DNA from: an uncultured Opitutales bacterium
GTDB taxonomy: Bacteria; Verrucomicrobiota; Verrucomicrobiia; Opitutales; Intestinicryptomonadaceae
Direction: 5' to 3'
DNA: 64,000 nucleotides
Assembly: GCA_900545705.1 (NCBI GenBank)
Contig: URAK01000001.1
Location: 1-64,000, forward strand
Below the pieces are notes generated by a model, which was given only the letters and a program-made list of their open reading frames with translations, did not search any database and was not told the DNA's origin. The translations under genes and the position numbers were made by a program. Below, one piece after another: positions 23,730 to 31,822 of the stretch (its first letter is position 1; each line of letters opens with the position of its first letter).

Positions 23730-24146
23730 TTATTTCATCAGCCCTATTGCCCTTACTATTGCAATCATCCCTTCAGCGGCTACATCGTTTACGATTTTTC
23801 CGTCTTTATTAAAATAATAAAAATTCATCATGCAGGCGGAAAATTTTTTGCCGGTGGCTTTTATCCCCATAAAATCTCCGTCATTTGTTCCCGAGCATGT
23901 CCAGCGTACAGCCACTTTATCGCCGCCGGCTATCATTTCTTCCAATTTCCACTGTACGTCGGAAAAACCTTTGCGCATAAAATACACTACCGATAAATAC
24001 CCGTCTCCGCCGAATACGGGTTCAGGAGAAGCGGGGGTGTAGAACGAAGCGTCGCTTGCTATCAACTCGTCCGCCAAACTTTTGTCTGCCGTGTTTATCA
24101 TTGTTTCAAACTGCTTCATCTTTAATGCTATTTCTTCTTCTTTCAT
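23730..24146 (-). CDS. SnoaL/NTF2-like protein (ester cyclase-like)
   Basis: The 138-residue protein has the NTF2-like cone-fold pattern of SnoaL-type proteins: an N-terminal helix with an early Asp/Ser stretch (LIASDASFYTP), VAVRWTCSGTNDGDFMGI, and a terminal beta segment with KIVNDVAAEGM. I chose the ATG at 24146 because a strong AAGGAG lies 9 bp before it; a longer frame begins at 24191. The substrate is unknown. It stands alone and is probably chromosomal. Confidence 0.75.
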   Translation of the reverse strand: MKEEEIALKMKQFETMINTADKSLADELIASDASFYTPASPEPVFGGDGYLSVVYFMRKGFSDVQWKLEEMIAGGDKVAVRWTCSGTNDGDFMGIKATGKKFSACMMNFYYFNKDGKIVNDVAAEGMIAIVRAIGLMK

Positions 24147-24461
24147 ATATGCTTTCTCCTTGTCTTTCGGTATTTTATTTTTTCGTAACATGTCAATAAA
24201 TATGTTTTGTGGGCTTTGCCTATTTTGACAAAAAATATCTGTCTATCAGATATGCTTAAACTTTCATTTTAGGTGGCGGATTATTGAAAATTCTCATACT
24301 TGCATTATTCTTTTTTAATATCCAAATTTTTTTATCCGCAAAATGGCTTGAAGTCTATTTTGTTTAAGGGCATCCCACCGATATTAAAATTGCATTAATA
24401 CCTATGCGGTATGGGATTAAAAGTTTGACAAAGCCGCATCGTTTATTGAGAAAAAAATACA
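24147..24461. other. Divergent intergenic region before the Tad operon
   Basis: This region holds the SnoaL-type gene's ribosome-binding site at its left end and the leader of cpaB at its right. A promoter candidate with an overlapping dyad lies at 24225-24253. A further TTGACA near 24425 has no clear -10 partner. Confidence 0.45.
24225..24253 (+). promoter_or_regulatory. Promoter candidate for the cpaB operon
   Basis: TTGACA (24225-24230) and AGATAT (24248-24253) are 17 bp apart. The -10 half is part of the inverted repeat ATATCTG/CAGATAT, which could be an operator. The distance to the cpaB start is about 210 bp. Confidence 0.35.
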
Positions 24462-25271
24462 ATGAAAAACATAATACCTTTGGTTGTATCGGTCGTTCTC
24501 GGCCTTGCTGCAGTTTTTGTCGTAAGTAAGACTCTGTTCGATAGAAAGGAAACTAAGGACGAAGCGACAATTTCGATTATTGTTGCAGCAAGGGATATTG
24601 ACCCCGACGAGGAGCTTGTTGAGGGTTCCCTTACATACCGCGATATTCCCAAATCAGTTCTTCCGCACGGCGCGCTATTGTGGGAAAATGTCGCTATGAT
24701 TTACGGTCAGCGCGCCCAGCATTCTATCGCCAGAAACGACTACATATTAATAAGTGACATCCAGCTGAAAATATCTTTGGGCGATTGCTCTAAAGAGGGG
24801 GAGTGGACTATCCCGATAACTTTTTCGGACCCGGCTCTGGTTAAAATGCTAAGGCCAAACGATGAAATCGGCATTGTATCAACGTATGTTTCGCGGAAAG
24901 TCGAGCGCATTCCGGGCGTCCCGGAAAATGAAAATGCAATTTCTCCGGCTGTGAGGGAGGCGGAAAGCCGCGAGACTTCCGTTCTATTGCCGTGTGTGAG
25001 GGTCATAGGAATTGCCAACAACAACGGTTCGTTTAGGGAGTCCGGCACTTCGAGCGGCACGATATTTGTGTCTCTGCCGCCGCAGCAGGCAATGATTGTA
25101 ATAGCCGCGCAGCGCGAGGCTGAGCTTTACCCCGTGCTTAGAAAGCGCAACGATTCCAGCGCGCTTAACAGGAAGGAAATTGGCGTAGTAAACGAAAAAA
25201 CTTTCGAGGGCATTCGCAAGGGTTTGCAATCTGCCGAATTGCCTTCTTCACCAACCGAAAGCGTTAGATGA
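24462..25271 (+). CDS. cpaB: Flp pilus assembly protein CpaB/RcpC
   Basis: The 269-residue protein has an N-terminal membrane anchor (about residues 4-23) followed by a SAF domain (ISIIVAARDIDPDEELVEGS) and the RcpC/CpaB periplasmic region. In Tad systems CpaB sits in the periplasm next to the secretin and stabilises the channel. It is the first gene of a plus-strand Tad operon and overlaps cpaC by 4 bp. Length agrees with the family. Confidence 0.88.
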   Translation: MKNIIPLVVSVVLGLAAVFVVSKTLFDRKETKDEATISIIVAARDIDPDEELVEGSLTYRDIPKSVLPHGALLWENVAMIYGQRAQHSIARNDYILISDIQLKISLGDCSKEGEWTIPITFSDPALVKMLRPNDEIGIVSTYVSRKVERIPGVPENENAISPAVREAESRETSVLLPCVRVIGIANNNGSFRESGTSSGTIFVSLPPQQAMIVIAAQREAELYPVLRKRNDSSALNRKEIGVVNEKTFEGIRKGLQSAELPSSPTESVR

Positions 25272-26887
25272 AACACTATAAATTAAAATCAGTATTTTCT
25301 CCGTTTTTTCTCTTCTTGTCGGCGGCGATTATTTCCGTGCCTCCGTCGGGTTTTGCGGAGGCTCAGAGTGGCGAAGCGCCATCTCAGGCAGGCGCGCAGG
25401 CGGCGCTGCCGACGGAAAGCGTCACCATCTCGCAGGACGAAGTCAGGGCTCTTGAAGTTCCTTTTGAAATAGTCGGGTACGAATCGTCTTCTAAGAGTGT
25501 CAAAATTTTAAGATCAAAGGGAAGAAGGCTTGAGATTAAGGGTGTTGAACCCGGCTATTCGGACATCTCTTTGAACTCAAACTCAATGTCAAAGACATTC
25601 AAGGTGCATGTCACAAATTCGCTTGCGTCGCTGTATCGCGACTTGTGCAAAGACATATCGGATTTCTCCGAGGTGACGGCGGAAATGTCGCACAATGCGA
25701 TAACTCTTAGGGGCGAGATATCGAAATACTCGCGCTACCTTGCTTTTATGAATATCTTGGACAAATACCGCGACTCCTACCGCAACTATGTCGCGTACAA
25801 GCCCGGTCCCGAGATGTTCGATTCCCTCAGAAGGCAGCTTGTTGACGCGGGATTCAAGGTTGAGAACGACATTCCGAAAAAGGCCGGGACTGTCGGCATG
25901 AAAATTTCGGCTGGCATTCTTACGTTTTACGGAAGAATGCTGTGCGACAACGATATTGAGGAGATTAAGAAAATAGTGTCGTCGCAGAAATGGCTTTCCG
26001 CGGGGCCCAACCCGACGGAGGTGGTTTACAATTTGGAAGTCGATGACACCCAGCTTGACGTCAATGTTGTGATAGTGGGCGTCACGCGCTCGCAGCTTGC
26101 GCGCATGGGAAATTCCGGGGCGAACGGCACGGTGCTTTCCGTGGATTTGCAAAGCTGGTTTAGGTATCTTGCAGGCGAGCTTCCCCCCGGGCTTGGTTCC
26201 GACGCTCCCCAGAAATCCGGATTCGGCGGGCTTGCGTACATGAATACTGGCATTCAAGGCGCCATACAATTCTTTGGCGAAAACGGGGTCTCCGATTTCA
26301 GGGACGGCGGCCATGTGACGCTTACGAGCAATTCAAAGGGCGTGCAGCAGGCTGTGTATGAAAACGGCGGAACTTTGAATGTGGAGATACACGGCAGGGA
26401 CGTTGCCGATCTCAAAGAGATAAATTTTGGGCTTACGATAAAAGTTAGCGGCGGGCTTGTAAAGGCCGACAAAGTTCGGCTGATATTGGAGGTTGAAAAG
26501 AGCCTCGCGCCAATAAAGCAGGACGACGACTACCTCCAGCGCAAGACTAGAAGCAAGAGCGAGATTGTTTGCAATCTCGGGCAGACGGCAGTCATATCCG
26601 GACAGCGCGAGCTTACGCGCACAAAGAGCGACTCCGGATACGCTTTCCTCAGACACGTTCCTGTATTGAGTTCGCTTTTCGGCTACGAAGAGGAGAATGT
26701 AGAGGAGTTGCAGTTGTTGATTTTAGTGTCGCCCCAGGTTGCAGGCAACGGTGTTGAAATGCTTTCAAAGCCGTCGGCGGAAACGTCGGGGGTCGAGGGG
26801 GACGTCTCCAAGAGAATTGCACCCGATGCGGATGAACTTCGCGAGAATTCAAACAAGTCGCGCGCAGAGAAAATGTTTACATGGTAG
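25268..26887 (+). CDS. cpaC: Secretin CpaC/RcpA of the Tad pilus
   Basis: The 539-residue protein has a signal peptide (to about residue 30), the pilus/BON-like N-domain (about 50-180) and a C-terminal secretin domain (about 240-490). In the last, the phrases LTSNSKGVQQAVYENGG, INFGLTIKV and a final beta-strand with ELQLLILVSPQ match secretins. It forms the outer-membrane pore for the pilus. Its stop overlaps the following ATPase gene. Confidence 0.88.
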   Translation: MKHYKLKSVFSPFFLFLSAAIISVPPSGFAEAQSGEAPSQAGAQAALPTESVTISQDEVRALEVPFEIVGYESSSKSVKILRSKGRRLEIKGVEPGYSDISLNSNSMSKTFKVHVTNSLASLYRDLCKDISDFSEVTAEMSHNAITLRGEISKYSRYLAFMNILDKYRDSYRNYVAYKPGPEMFDSLRRQLVDAGFKVENDIPKKAGTVGMKISAGILTFYGRMLCDNDIEEIKKIVSSQKWLSAGPNPTEVVYNLEVDDTQLDVNVVIVGVTRSQLARMGNSGANGTVLSVDLQSWFRYLAGELPPGLGSDAPQKSGFGGLAYMNTGIQGAIQFFGENGVSDFRDGGHVTLTSNSKGVQQAVYENGGTLNVEIHGRDVADLKEINFGLTIKVSGGLVKADKVRLILEVEKSLAPIKQDDDYLQRKTRSKSEIVCNLGQTAVISGQRELTRTKSDSGYAFLRHVPVLSSLFGYEEENVEELQLLILVSPQVAGNGVEMLSKPSAETSGVEGDVSKRIAPDADELRENSNKSRAEKMFTW

Positions 26888-28548
26888 CGCGCGTTAAAGT
26901 TAAATCGGCGGACGGGCGGTCGAGATTTTTTGAGATTCCCGAAAACGCAGTGCTGACAATCGGGCGCTCCGACGCAGCGGATATTGTCCTAGACGACATG
27001 ACGGTCTCGAGGCGCCACGCAGTCGTTGGCGCATCTGAAAATGGCTGTTTTATAGAGGACAATTCGAGCACGTCCGGAACATGGATAAACGGCGAAAGAA
27101 TTAGCGGCCGCAGAACGGTGTTGCCGTCGGACAATATAAAGATTGGCGGGTACGAGCTTTCCGTTTCGGCGGGTACGCAGGCGGCGGGCGGAGGAGCCGG
27201 CCGCAAGGCGCCGCCGTCGTCGGGGGGCGGAATGCCGGTTTACAACGCCCAGACGGAAACTGAAATGTATTCCGACGAAATGCTTGAGCTTGCGAGGGTT
27301 GTCCAATCGCGCGTGCTTGAGATACTCAATATAACGGGAGCTCCTTCAAACAAAATATCCGCGGAGGGAATGCGCCCGAAGGTTGAGGATGCGCTCGACC
27401 AGGCCTTGCGGGAGATACGGCACCGCATACCCGGCAGCATACAGATAGAAAAGTTCCGTGCTGTTTTGATGGACGACCTAATCGGGTTGGGGCCGCTGTC
27501 GCCGCTTTTGCGGGCGGCAGACATATCGGAAATAATGATAAACGGCCCTGACAATATTTTTGTGGAAAGCAATGGGATTCAGTATAGGACGGGAGTGCGC
27601 TTTAATGGAGAGGCCCATTTGCAGTCGATAATCCAGCGCATAGTTGAGCCGCTTGGAAGGCATATAGACGCTGCGTCTCCGATGGTTGACGCGCGCCTCG
27701 ACGACGGATCTCGAGTGAATGCCGTAATACCGCCGCTATCGCTCGACGGGTCGCTTGTGACAATAAGAAAGTTTGCGGCGAAAAAGTTAACCGACGAGGA
27801 CTTGATACGCTTTGGGAGTCTCAGCCGCCCGATGGCCGAATTTTTAAAGGAGGCCGTGAGGTCGAGGCGCAACATATTGGTATCCGGCGGTACCGGGTCG
27901 GGAAAGACTACGCTCTTGAACATATTGTCGCAGTTCATTCCAGAGCGCGAGCGCATAATAACGGTCGAGGATTCCGCCGAGCTCAAGCTTACGCACGAAA
28001 ATTTATGCAGATTGGAGGCGCGGCCCGCAAATATTGAAGGGCAGGGGCGCATTACGATAAGGGACTTGGTGATAAACACGCTGAGAATGCGTCCTGACAG
28101 AATCATAGTCGGCGAGTGCCGCGGAGCGGAGGCGCTCGACATGTTGCAGGCTATGAACACCGGCCACGACGGCTCGATGACGACCTGCCACGCTAACAAT
28201 CCGCGCGACGCGCTTTCAAGGCTAGAAAACATGGTGATGATGGCGGGGTTCGAGCTTCCGTCGTCCGCGATACGCGAGCAGATTGCGTCCGCGATAAATC
28301 TGATAGTCCAGCAGACGCGCATGCCCGACGGCTCGAGAAAAATCGTTAAGATAACGGAGGTGTGCGGCCGCGAAAACAATACGATTTTGTTGCAGGATAT
28401 TTTCACTTACGAGCAGGAGGGCTACGATGAAAAGTTTAAGGTGGTGGGCAGGCATGTCGCCACTGGCAACATACCCAGATTTATAGAGGAGCTCAGGCAG
28501 TCCGGCGACTTGAAGCTGGATATGTCAGTGTTTGTACCGGAGGGTTGA
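26881..28548 (+). CDS. cpaF: TadA/CpaF secretion ATPase with N-terminal FHA domain
   Basis: The 555-residue protein joins an FHA domain (about residues 1-95: TIGRSDAADIVLDD, VSRRHAVV, TSGTWING, all key pThr-binding residues present) to a complete CpaF ATPase (about 190-520). Walker A is GGTGSGKTT (about 336-344), and the Asp/His boxes lie in RMRPDRIIVGECRG and MTTCHANNPRDAL. It powers pilus polymerisation. The FHA domain should bind a phosphothreonine protein; a kinase is encoded in the convergent operon. The FHA fusion is unusual for TadA. Confidence 0.92.
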   Translation: MVARVKVKSADGRSRFFEIPENAVLTIGRSDAADIVLDDMTVSRRHAVVGASENGCFIEDNSSTSGTWINGERISGRRTVLPSDNIKIGGYELSVSAGTQAAGGGAGRKAPPSSGGGMPVYNAQTETEMYSDEMLELARVVQSRVLEILNITGAPSNKISAEGMRPKVEDALDQALREIRHRIPGSIQIEKFRAVLMDDLIGLGPLSPLLRAADISEIMINGPDNIFVESNGIQYRTGVRFNGEAHLQSIIQRIVEPLGRHIDAASPMVDARLDDGSRVNAVIPPLSLDGSLVTIRKFAAKKLTDEDLIRFGSLSRPMAEFLKEAVRSRRNILVSGGTGSGKTTLLNILSQFIPERERIITVEDSAELKLTHENLCRLEARPANIEGQGRITIRDLVINTLRMRPDRIIVGECRGAEALDMLQAMNTGHDGSMTTCHANNPRDALSRLENMVMMAGFELPSSAIREQIASAINLIVQQTRMPDGSRKIVKITEVCGRENNTILLQDIFTYEQEGYDEKFKVVGRHVATGNIPRFIEELRQSGDLKLDMSVFVPEG

Positions 28549-28549
28549 G

Positions 28550-29446
28550 ATGGTTTATTCAGAAATGCAGCGTGTTGGAATATATCTGCTGGTGATGCTT
28601 GCGGCGTCGCTGTTGATATATATGTGCATACGCTTCATACAGTCGTTTAGCGTGGAGCGCGCGGAGAAGGGCGCGGGGAGCCGTTTGGTGTCGCCTTCGG
28701 CGGTCGGAGTCTATCGTTTCATAGACAAGATTAGGCTAAGGCAGCTGCAAACGTCGATAGGCATTTTGGCGGCGGGGCTTTTTGTAGGCACGCTGTTGTT
28801 TTGCGGGGTGTACAATCCGGTGGCGGTAATAGTAGGCGGGGTTGTATTTTTTGCGGCGGGGTTTAGGGCTCCGTGGATTTATTTTTCGGGAAAGGCGAAG
28901 GCGAGGGCGAAGGAGTTTGAGGCAGGAATTCTCGATTTGGCAATGGGGCTTACGAGCGCGCTGCGCTCCGGGCAGGCTCTTCCGCAGGCGCTTGAAGCGT
29001 TTTCGCGGAGGTGTGAAGGGCCGATGAAGGAGGAGCTGATGATTGTGATTCGTGAGTACAGGCTCGGCCTCGAGTTGTCGGAGTCGCTCCAGCGAATGTA
29101 CGAGAGGGTTCCCTGCGAGGATCTTCAGCTTCTGATAGTCTCGATAAAATTGACAACCCAGTCAGGCGGAAGCCTCGCCGACGTAATCCAGCGGATAACC
29201 CAGACCATACGCGCGCGCACCGAATTTCACCAGAAGCTTATGGCGCTTACAGCCCAGGGAAGGTTTGAGGCGCTTGCGATGTCGCTTGCGCCGCTTGCGG
29301 CATTTTTGTTGCTGCTTCTTGTAAACAGCGAGCTGATGATGCCCCTTTTGACGACGGGGATAGGATGGTGCGCGATAGGGATCATGCTTGCTCTTGAGGT
29401 GACAGGGTATCTCGTGATACGCAAGATAGTGGACGTTAAGGTGTAG
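28550..29446 (+). CDS. tadB: Tad inner-membrane platform protein TadB
   Basis: The protein of about 299 residues has an N-terminal membrane helix, further hydrophobic segments near residues 70-110, the T2SS-F cytoplasmic domain (LDLAMGLTSALRSGQALPQA) and two C-terminal membrane helices. It is the membrane platform on which the ATPase acts. The ATG at 28550 has GGAGG just before it and is preferred to the GTG at 28532. It follows cpaF by 1 bp. Confidence 0.9.
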   Translation: MVYSEMQRVGIYLLVMLAASLLIYMCIRFIQSFSVERAEKGAGSRLVSPSAVGVYRFIDKIRLRQLQTSIGILAAGLFVGTLLFCGVYNPVAVIVGGVVFFAAGFRAPWIYFSGKAKARAKEFEAGILDLAMGLTSALRSGQALPQALEAFSRRCEGPMKEELMIVIREYRLGLELSESLQRMYERVPCEDLQLLIVSIKLTTQSGGSLADVIQRITQTIRARTEFHQKLMALTAQGRFEALAMSLAPLAAFLLLLLVNSELMMPLLTTGIGWCAIGIMLALEVTGYLVIRKIVDVKV

Positions 29447-29449
29447 AAA

Positions 29450-30352
29450 ATGGGAGAGTATGCTGTATATATTTTCATTTTTATGGCGGTAATGATACCG
29501 ACAATACTTTATTGTATGTCGGACAAATCCGTGAAGGTCGCCAAGTCTCCGAAGCGCAGCGCGGAGGTTGAGCTTCCTGCGGCGCTTCAGATAGCCGAGC
29601 CGTTTGCCAATGCGTTGGAGCGTCTTGGTTTTGGCGGTTTTCTCAGCCGCATATTCCGCTCGGGGGCTGCCGCATTGGAGAAAAAAATAGAGTTTTCTGG
29701 ATTGAAGACTAACGCGAAGAAGGTGTATTGCGCGCAGGTGTTCTTGGCGGCGGCACTATCGGTATTGTTTGCAGGAATGGCGTTTGCCGCCGCTGAGGAG
29801 GAGGCGTACGCCGTAGTTGGGGCAGCTCTCGGATTTTTCGTAGGCTGGTTTTCCCCGAGGACCGGAATTGACAACATCGTGGACAAGAAACGCACAGCGA
29901 TATTGAGGAACCTGCCGTACTCGATTGACCTCATAGGCTCTGCAATGCGCGGGGGGCTCGATTTCATGGCGGCGGTTAGATTTTACGTCAACCTTTCAGA
30001 CGCGGGTCCCTTGCGCGACGAATTTCTTAGAATGCTGCACGAGATGGAGCTTGGTGTGACGCGCATATCGGCGTTGCGCAATATGGCGCTTCGCGTGCAG
30101 ATAAAGGAGTTTACGTCGTTTGTATCGGCGATAGAGCTTGGAACAGAGCTTGGTTCGCCGCTTACGGAAACGATGGAAATCCAGGGGGAGGAGATGCGGA
30201 AGGCGCGTTTTGCCCTCGCGGAATGCAAGGCGCAGAGGGCGCCGTCGCTAATGTTGCTGCCAATGGCGATATTTATAATGCCTGCGGTATTTATAATAAT
30301 TTTAACACCCATCTACATAAGAATGAAAGAGGCGGGGGTTTCCCTGTTTTAA
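29450..30352 (+). CDS. tadC: Tad inner-membrane platform protein TadC
   Basis: The 300-residue protein is the second T2SS-F-type platform subunit: N-terminal helix, central membrane helices (about residues 95-125), the cytoplasmic domain with LPYSIDLIGSAMRGGLDF and the AIELGTELGSPL box, and a C-terminal hydrophobic pair. TadB and TadC together form the pilus platform. The start lies 3 bp after tadB. Confidence 0.9.
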   Translation: MGEYAVYIFIFMAVMIPTILYCMSDKSVKVAKSPKRSAEVELPAALQIAEPFANALERLGFGGFLSRIFRSGAAALEKKIEFSGLKTNAKKVYCAQVFLAAALSVLFAGMAFAAAEEEAYAVVGAALGFFVGWFSPRTGIDNIVDKKRTAILRNLPYSIDLIGSAMRGGLDFMAAVRFYVNLSDAGPLRDEFLRMLHEMELGVTRISALRNMALRVQIKEFTSFVSAIELGTELGSPLTETMEIQGEEMRKARFALAECKAQRAPSLMLLPMAIFIMPAVFIIILTPIYIRMKEAGVSLF

Positions 30353-30358
30353 GGCAAA

Positions 30359-31822
30359 ATGCAAACGGCGCGTTACAAAATAAGATTCATAAACGGAGAT
30401 TTGGAGGGGAGGTCTTTCGCTGTAAAGGGATCCGGAATTGTCATAGGCTCGTCGATGAACGCCGACATACGCAGTTCCGACGCCGGAGTCGCCGAGGAGC
30501 ATTTGACGCTGCTTCCGCAATCCGGCGGAGGGATAGCGATGCATTGTTCCGACGACGCGCTTGTTCGCAATGAACAGGCGGCGGCGGGAACCGACGCCGC
30601 GCTTCGCCCCGGCGACGATGTAAAGCTTGGGAAGTCGCTCGCTTTTGTGGTTGAGGAATACGGTGCGCTTGCCCATTCAAATGAGCCAGATGTCGATATT
30701 TACGGCGAGGCAACTGTGAATCCCGCAAGCGGTGGATTGAATGCCGATTCCAGCGGGGAAGATGTGTCGCACACGCGCTATGCGTCGGCGGAGGAGCTTG
30801 CGGATTTGCGTGCGGCGAATAAGTCGATGGAGCGGCAGCGCAGGCTGGCGGTGGTAATGGGAATTTTCATGTCGATTGCGATACTTGCGCTGGCGTATTA
30901 CATATCTGAAAGCGGTGTTGAAAATCCCGTGACGTGGCCTGGAGAAGTGACGGGAGTGTACGACGACGGCGAGCAGCGTATCGACCTTGGCGACAACGGG
31001 AAGTTTTTGATATATTATCCGAATAGCCCTGCGATGGTAAAGAACGTGGAAGGCTCAAATTTTGAAGTGTTGACGGCGATAGGGCGCAATCAGGACGTGC
31101 CTTTCCACATAACTTTTGCGGCGTCTCCGGTAAAGGACGGCTACGCAAAGACGCCGCGCAAGAGTTTTGACGAGTGGCTTGCCGCCGCCGAGAAAAACAG
31201 TGGAATGAAATTTACGTCCGAGCCGCAGGAGGATTTTTTCAATAAGCGCGACAACGGTTATCCGTACATAAGAATCAACTATACGCGCAAGGCGGGGCCC
31301 ATGGTGTGGCGGGGTGTTGCCTGCTATGCGCGGTTTTTGGACAAGCAAATAGTGCTTATGCGCGAGGTTCCCGAAACGCAATATTGGAGGGCTTCGTCGC
31401 TGTTGAAGGACTACGATTGCATATCGGTGGCGAACTCCACTGTGGCGAGGTATTGGGAGGTCCCAGAAAAGCCTCTGCGCGAAAATACCACCAAGATGCT
31501 TCAAATGCTGAACCGCGAGCTCCGCAAAAACATTGAGATAGCCTCTTGGGAAGATATCGATTTGCTGATTAGCAGCCTTTTTGTGGAGGCGTACAAAAAC
31601 AACGAGCGCCCGTTGATAGACGCCACGCAATCCCTTTTGGAAAAATTCCGCGCCGCCCAGAAGGTATGGTATTCGAGAAAATGCCTCGAATATTCAGATT
31701 CTCTGAGGGACGGTAAAAAAGACGAGACAACCCGAATTTTAAACGATTGTCTGGAAAAGTTTGAACCTCTGAACGACTACCGCTACACGCGCATAATGAA
31801 AAACGATTGGAGTGTTGAATAA
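30359..31822 (+). CDS. Membrane protein with degenerate FHA domain
   Basis: The 487-residue protein opens with an FHA-like fold (about residues 5-100). The phosphothreonine-binding residues are altered: GSSMNAD replaces the usual G-R-S, and AEEH replaces S-R-x-H, so it may no longer bind phosphopeptides. A single membrane helix follows (about 163-181), then a periplasmic region of 300 residues that I do not recognise. Its place between tadC and a second FHA protein suggests a scaffold for the Tad machine. Confidence 0.75.
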   Translation: MQTARYKIRFINGDLEGRSFAVKGSGIVIGSSMNADIRSSDAGVAEEHLTLLPQSGGGIAMHCSDDALVRNEQAAAGTDAALRPGDDVKLGKSLAFVVEEYGALAHSNEPDVDIYGEATVNPASGGLNADSSGEDVSHTRYASAEELADLRAANKSMERQRRLAVVMGIFMSIAILALAYYISESGVENPVTWPGEVTGVYDDGEQRIDLGDNGKFLIYYPNSPAMVKNVEGSNFEVLTAIGRNQDVPFHITFAASPVKDGYAKTPRKSFDEWLAAAEKNSGMKFTSEPQEDFFNKRDNGYPYIRINYTRKAGPMVWRGVACYARFLDKQIVLMREVPETQYWRASSLLKDYDCISVANSTVARYWEVPEKPLRENTTKMLQMLNRELRKNIEIASWEDIDLLISSLFVEAYKNNERPLIDATQSLLEKFRAAQKVWYSRKCLEYSDSLRDGKKDETTRILNDCLEKFEPLNDYRYTRIMKNDWSVE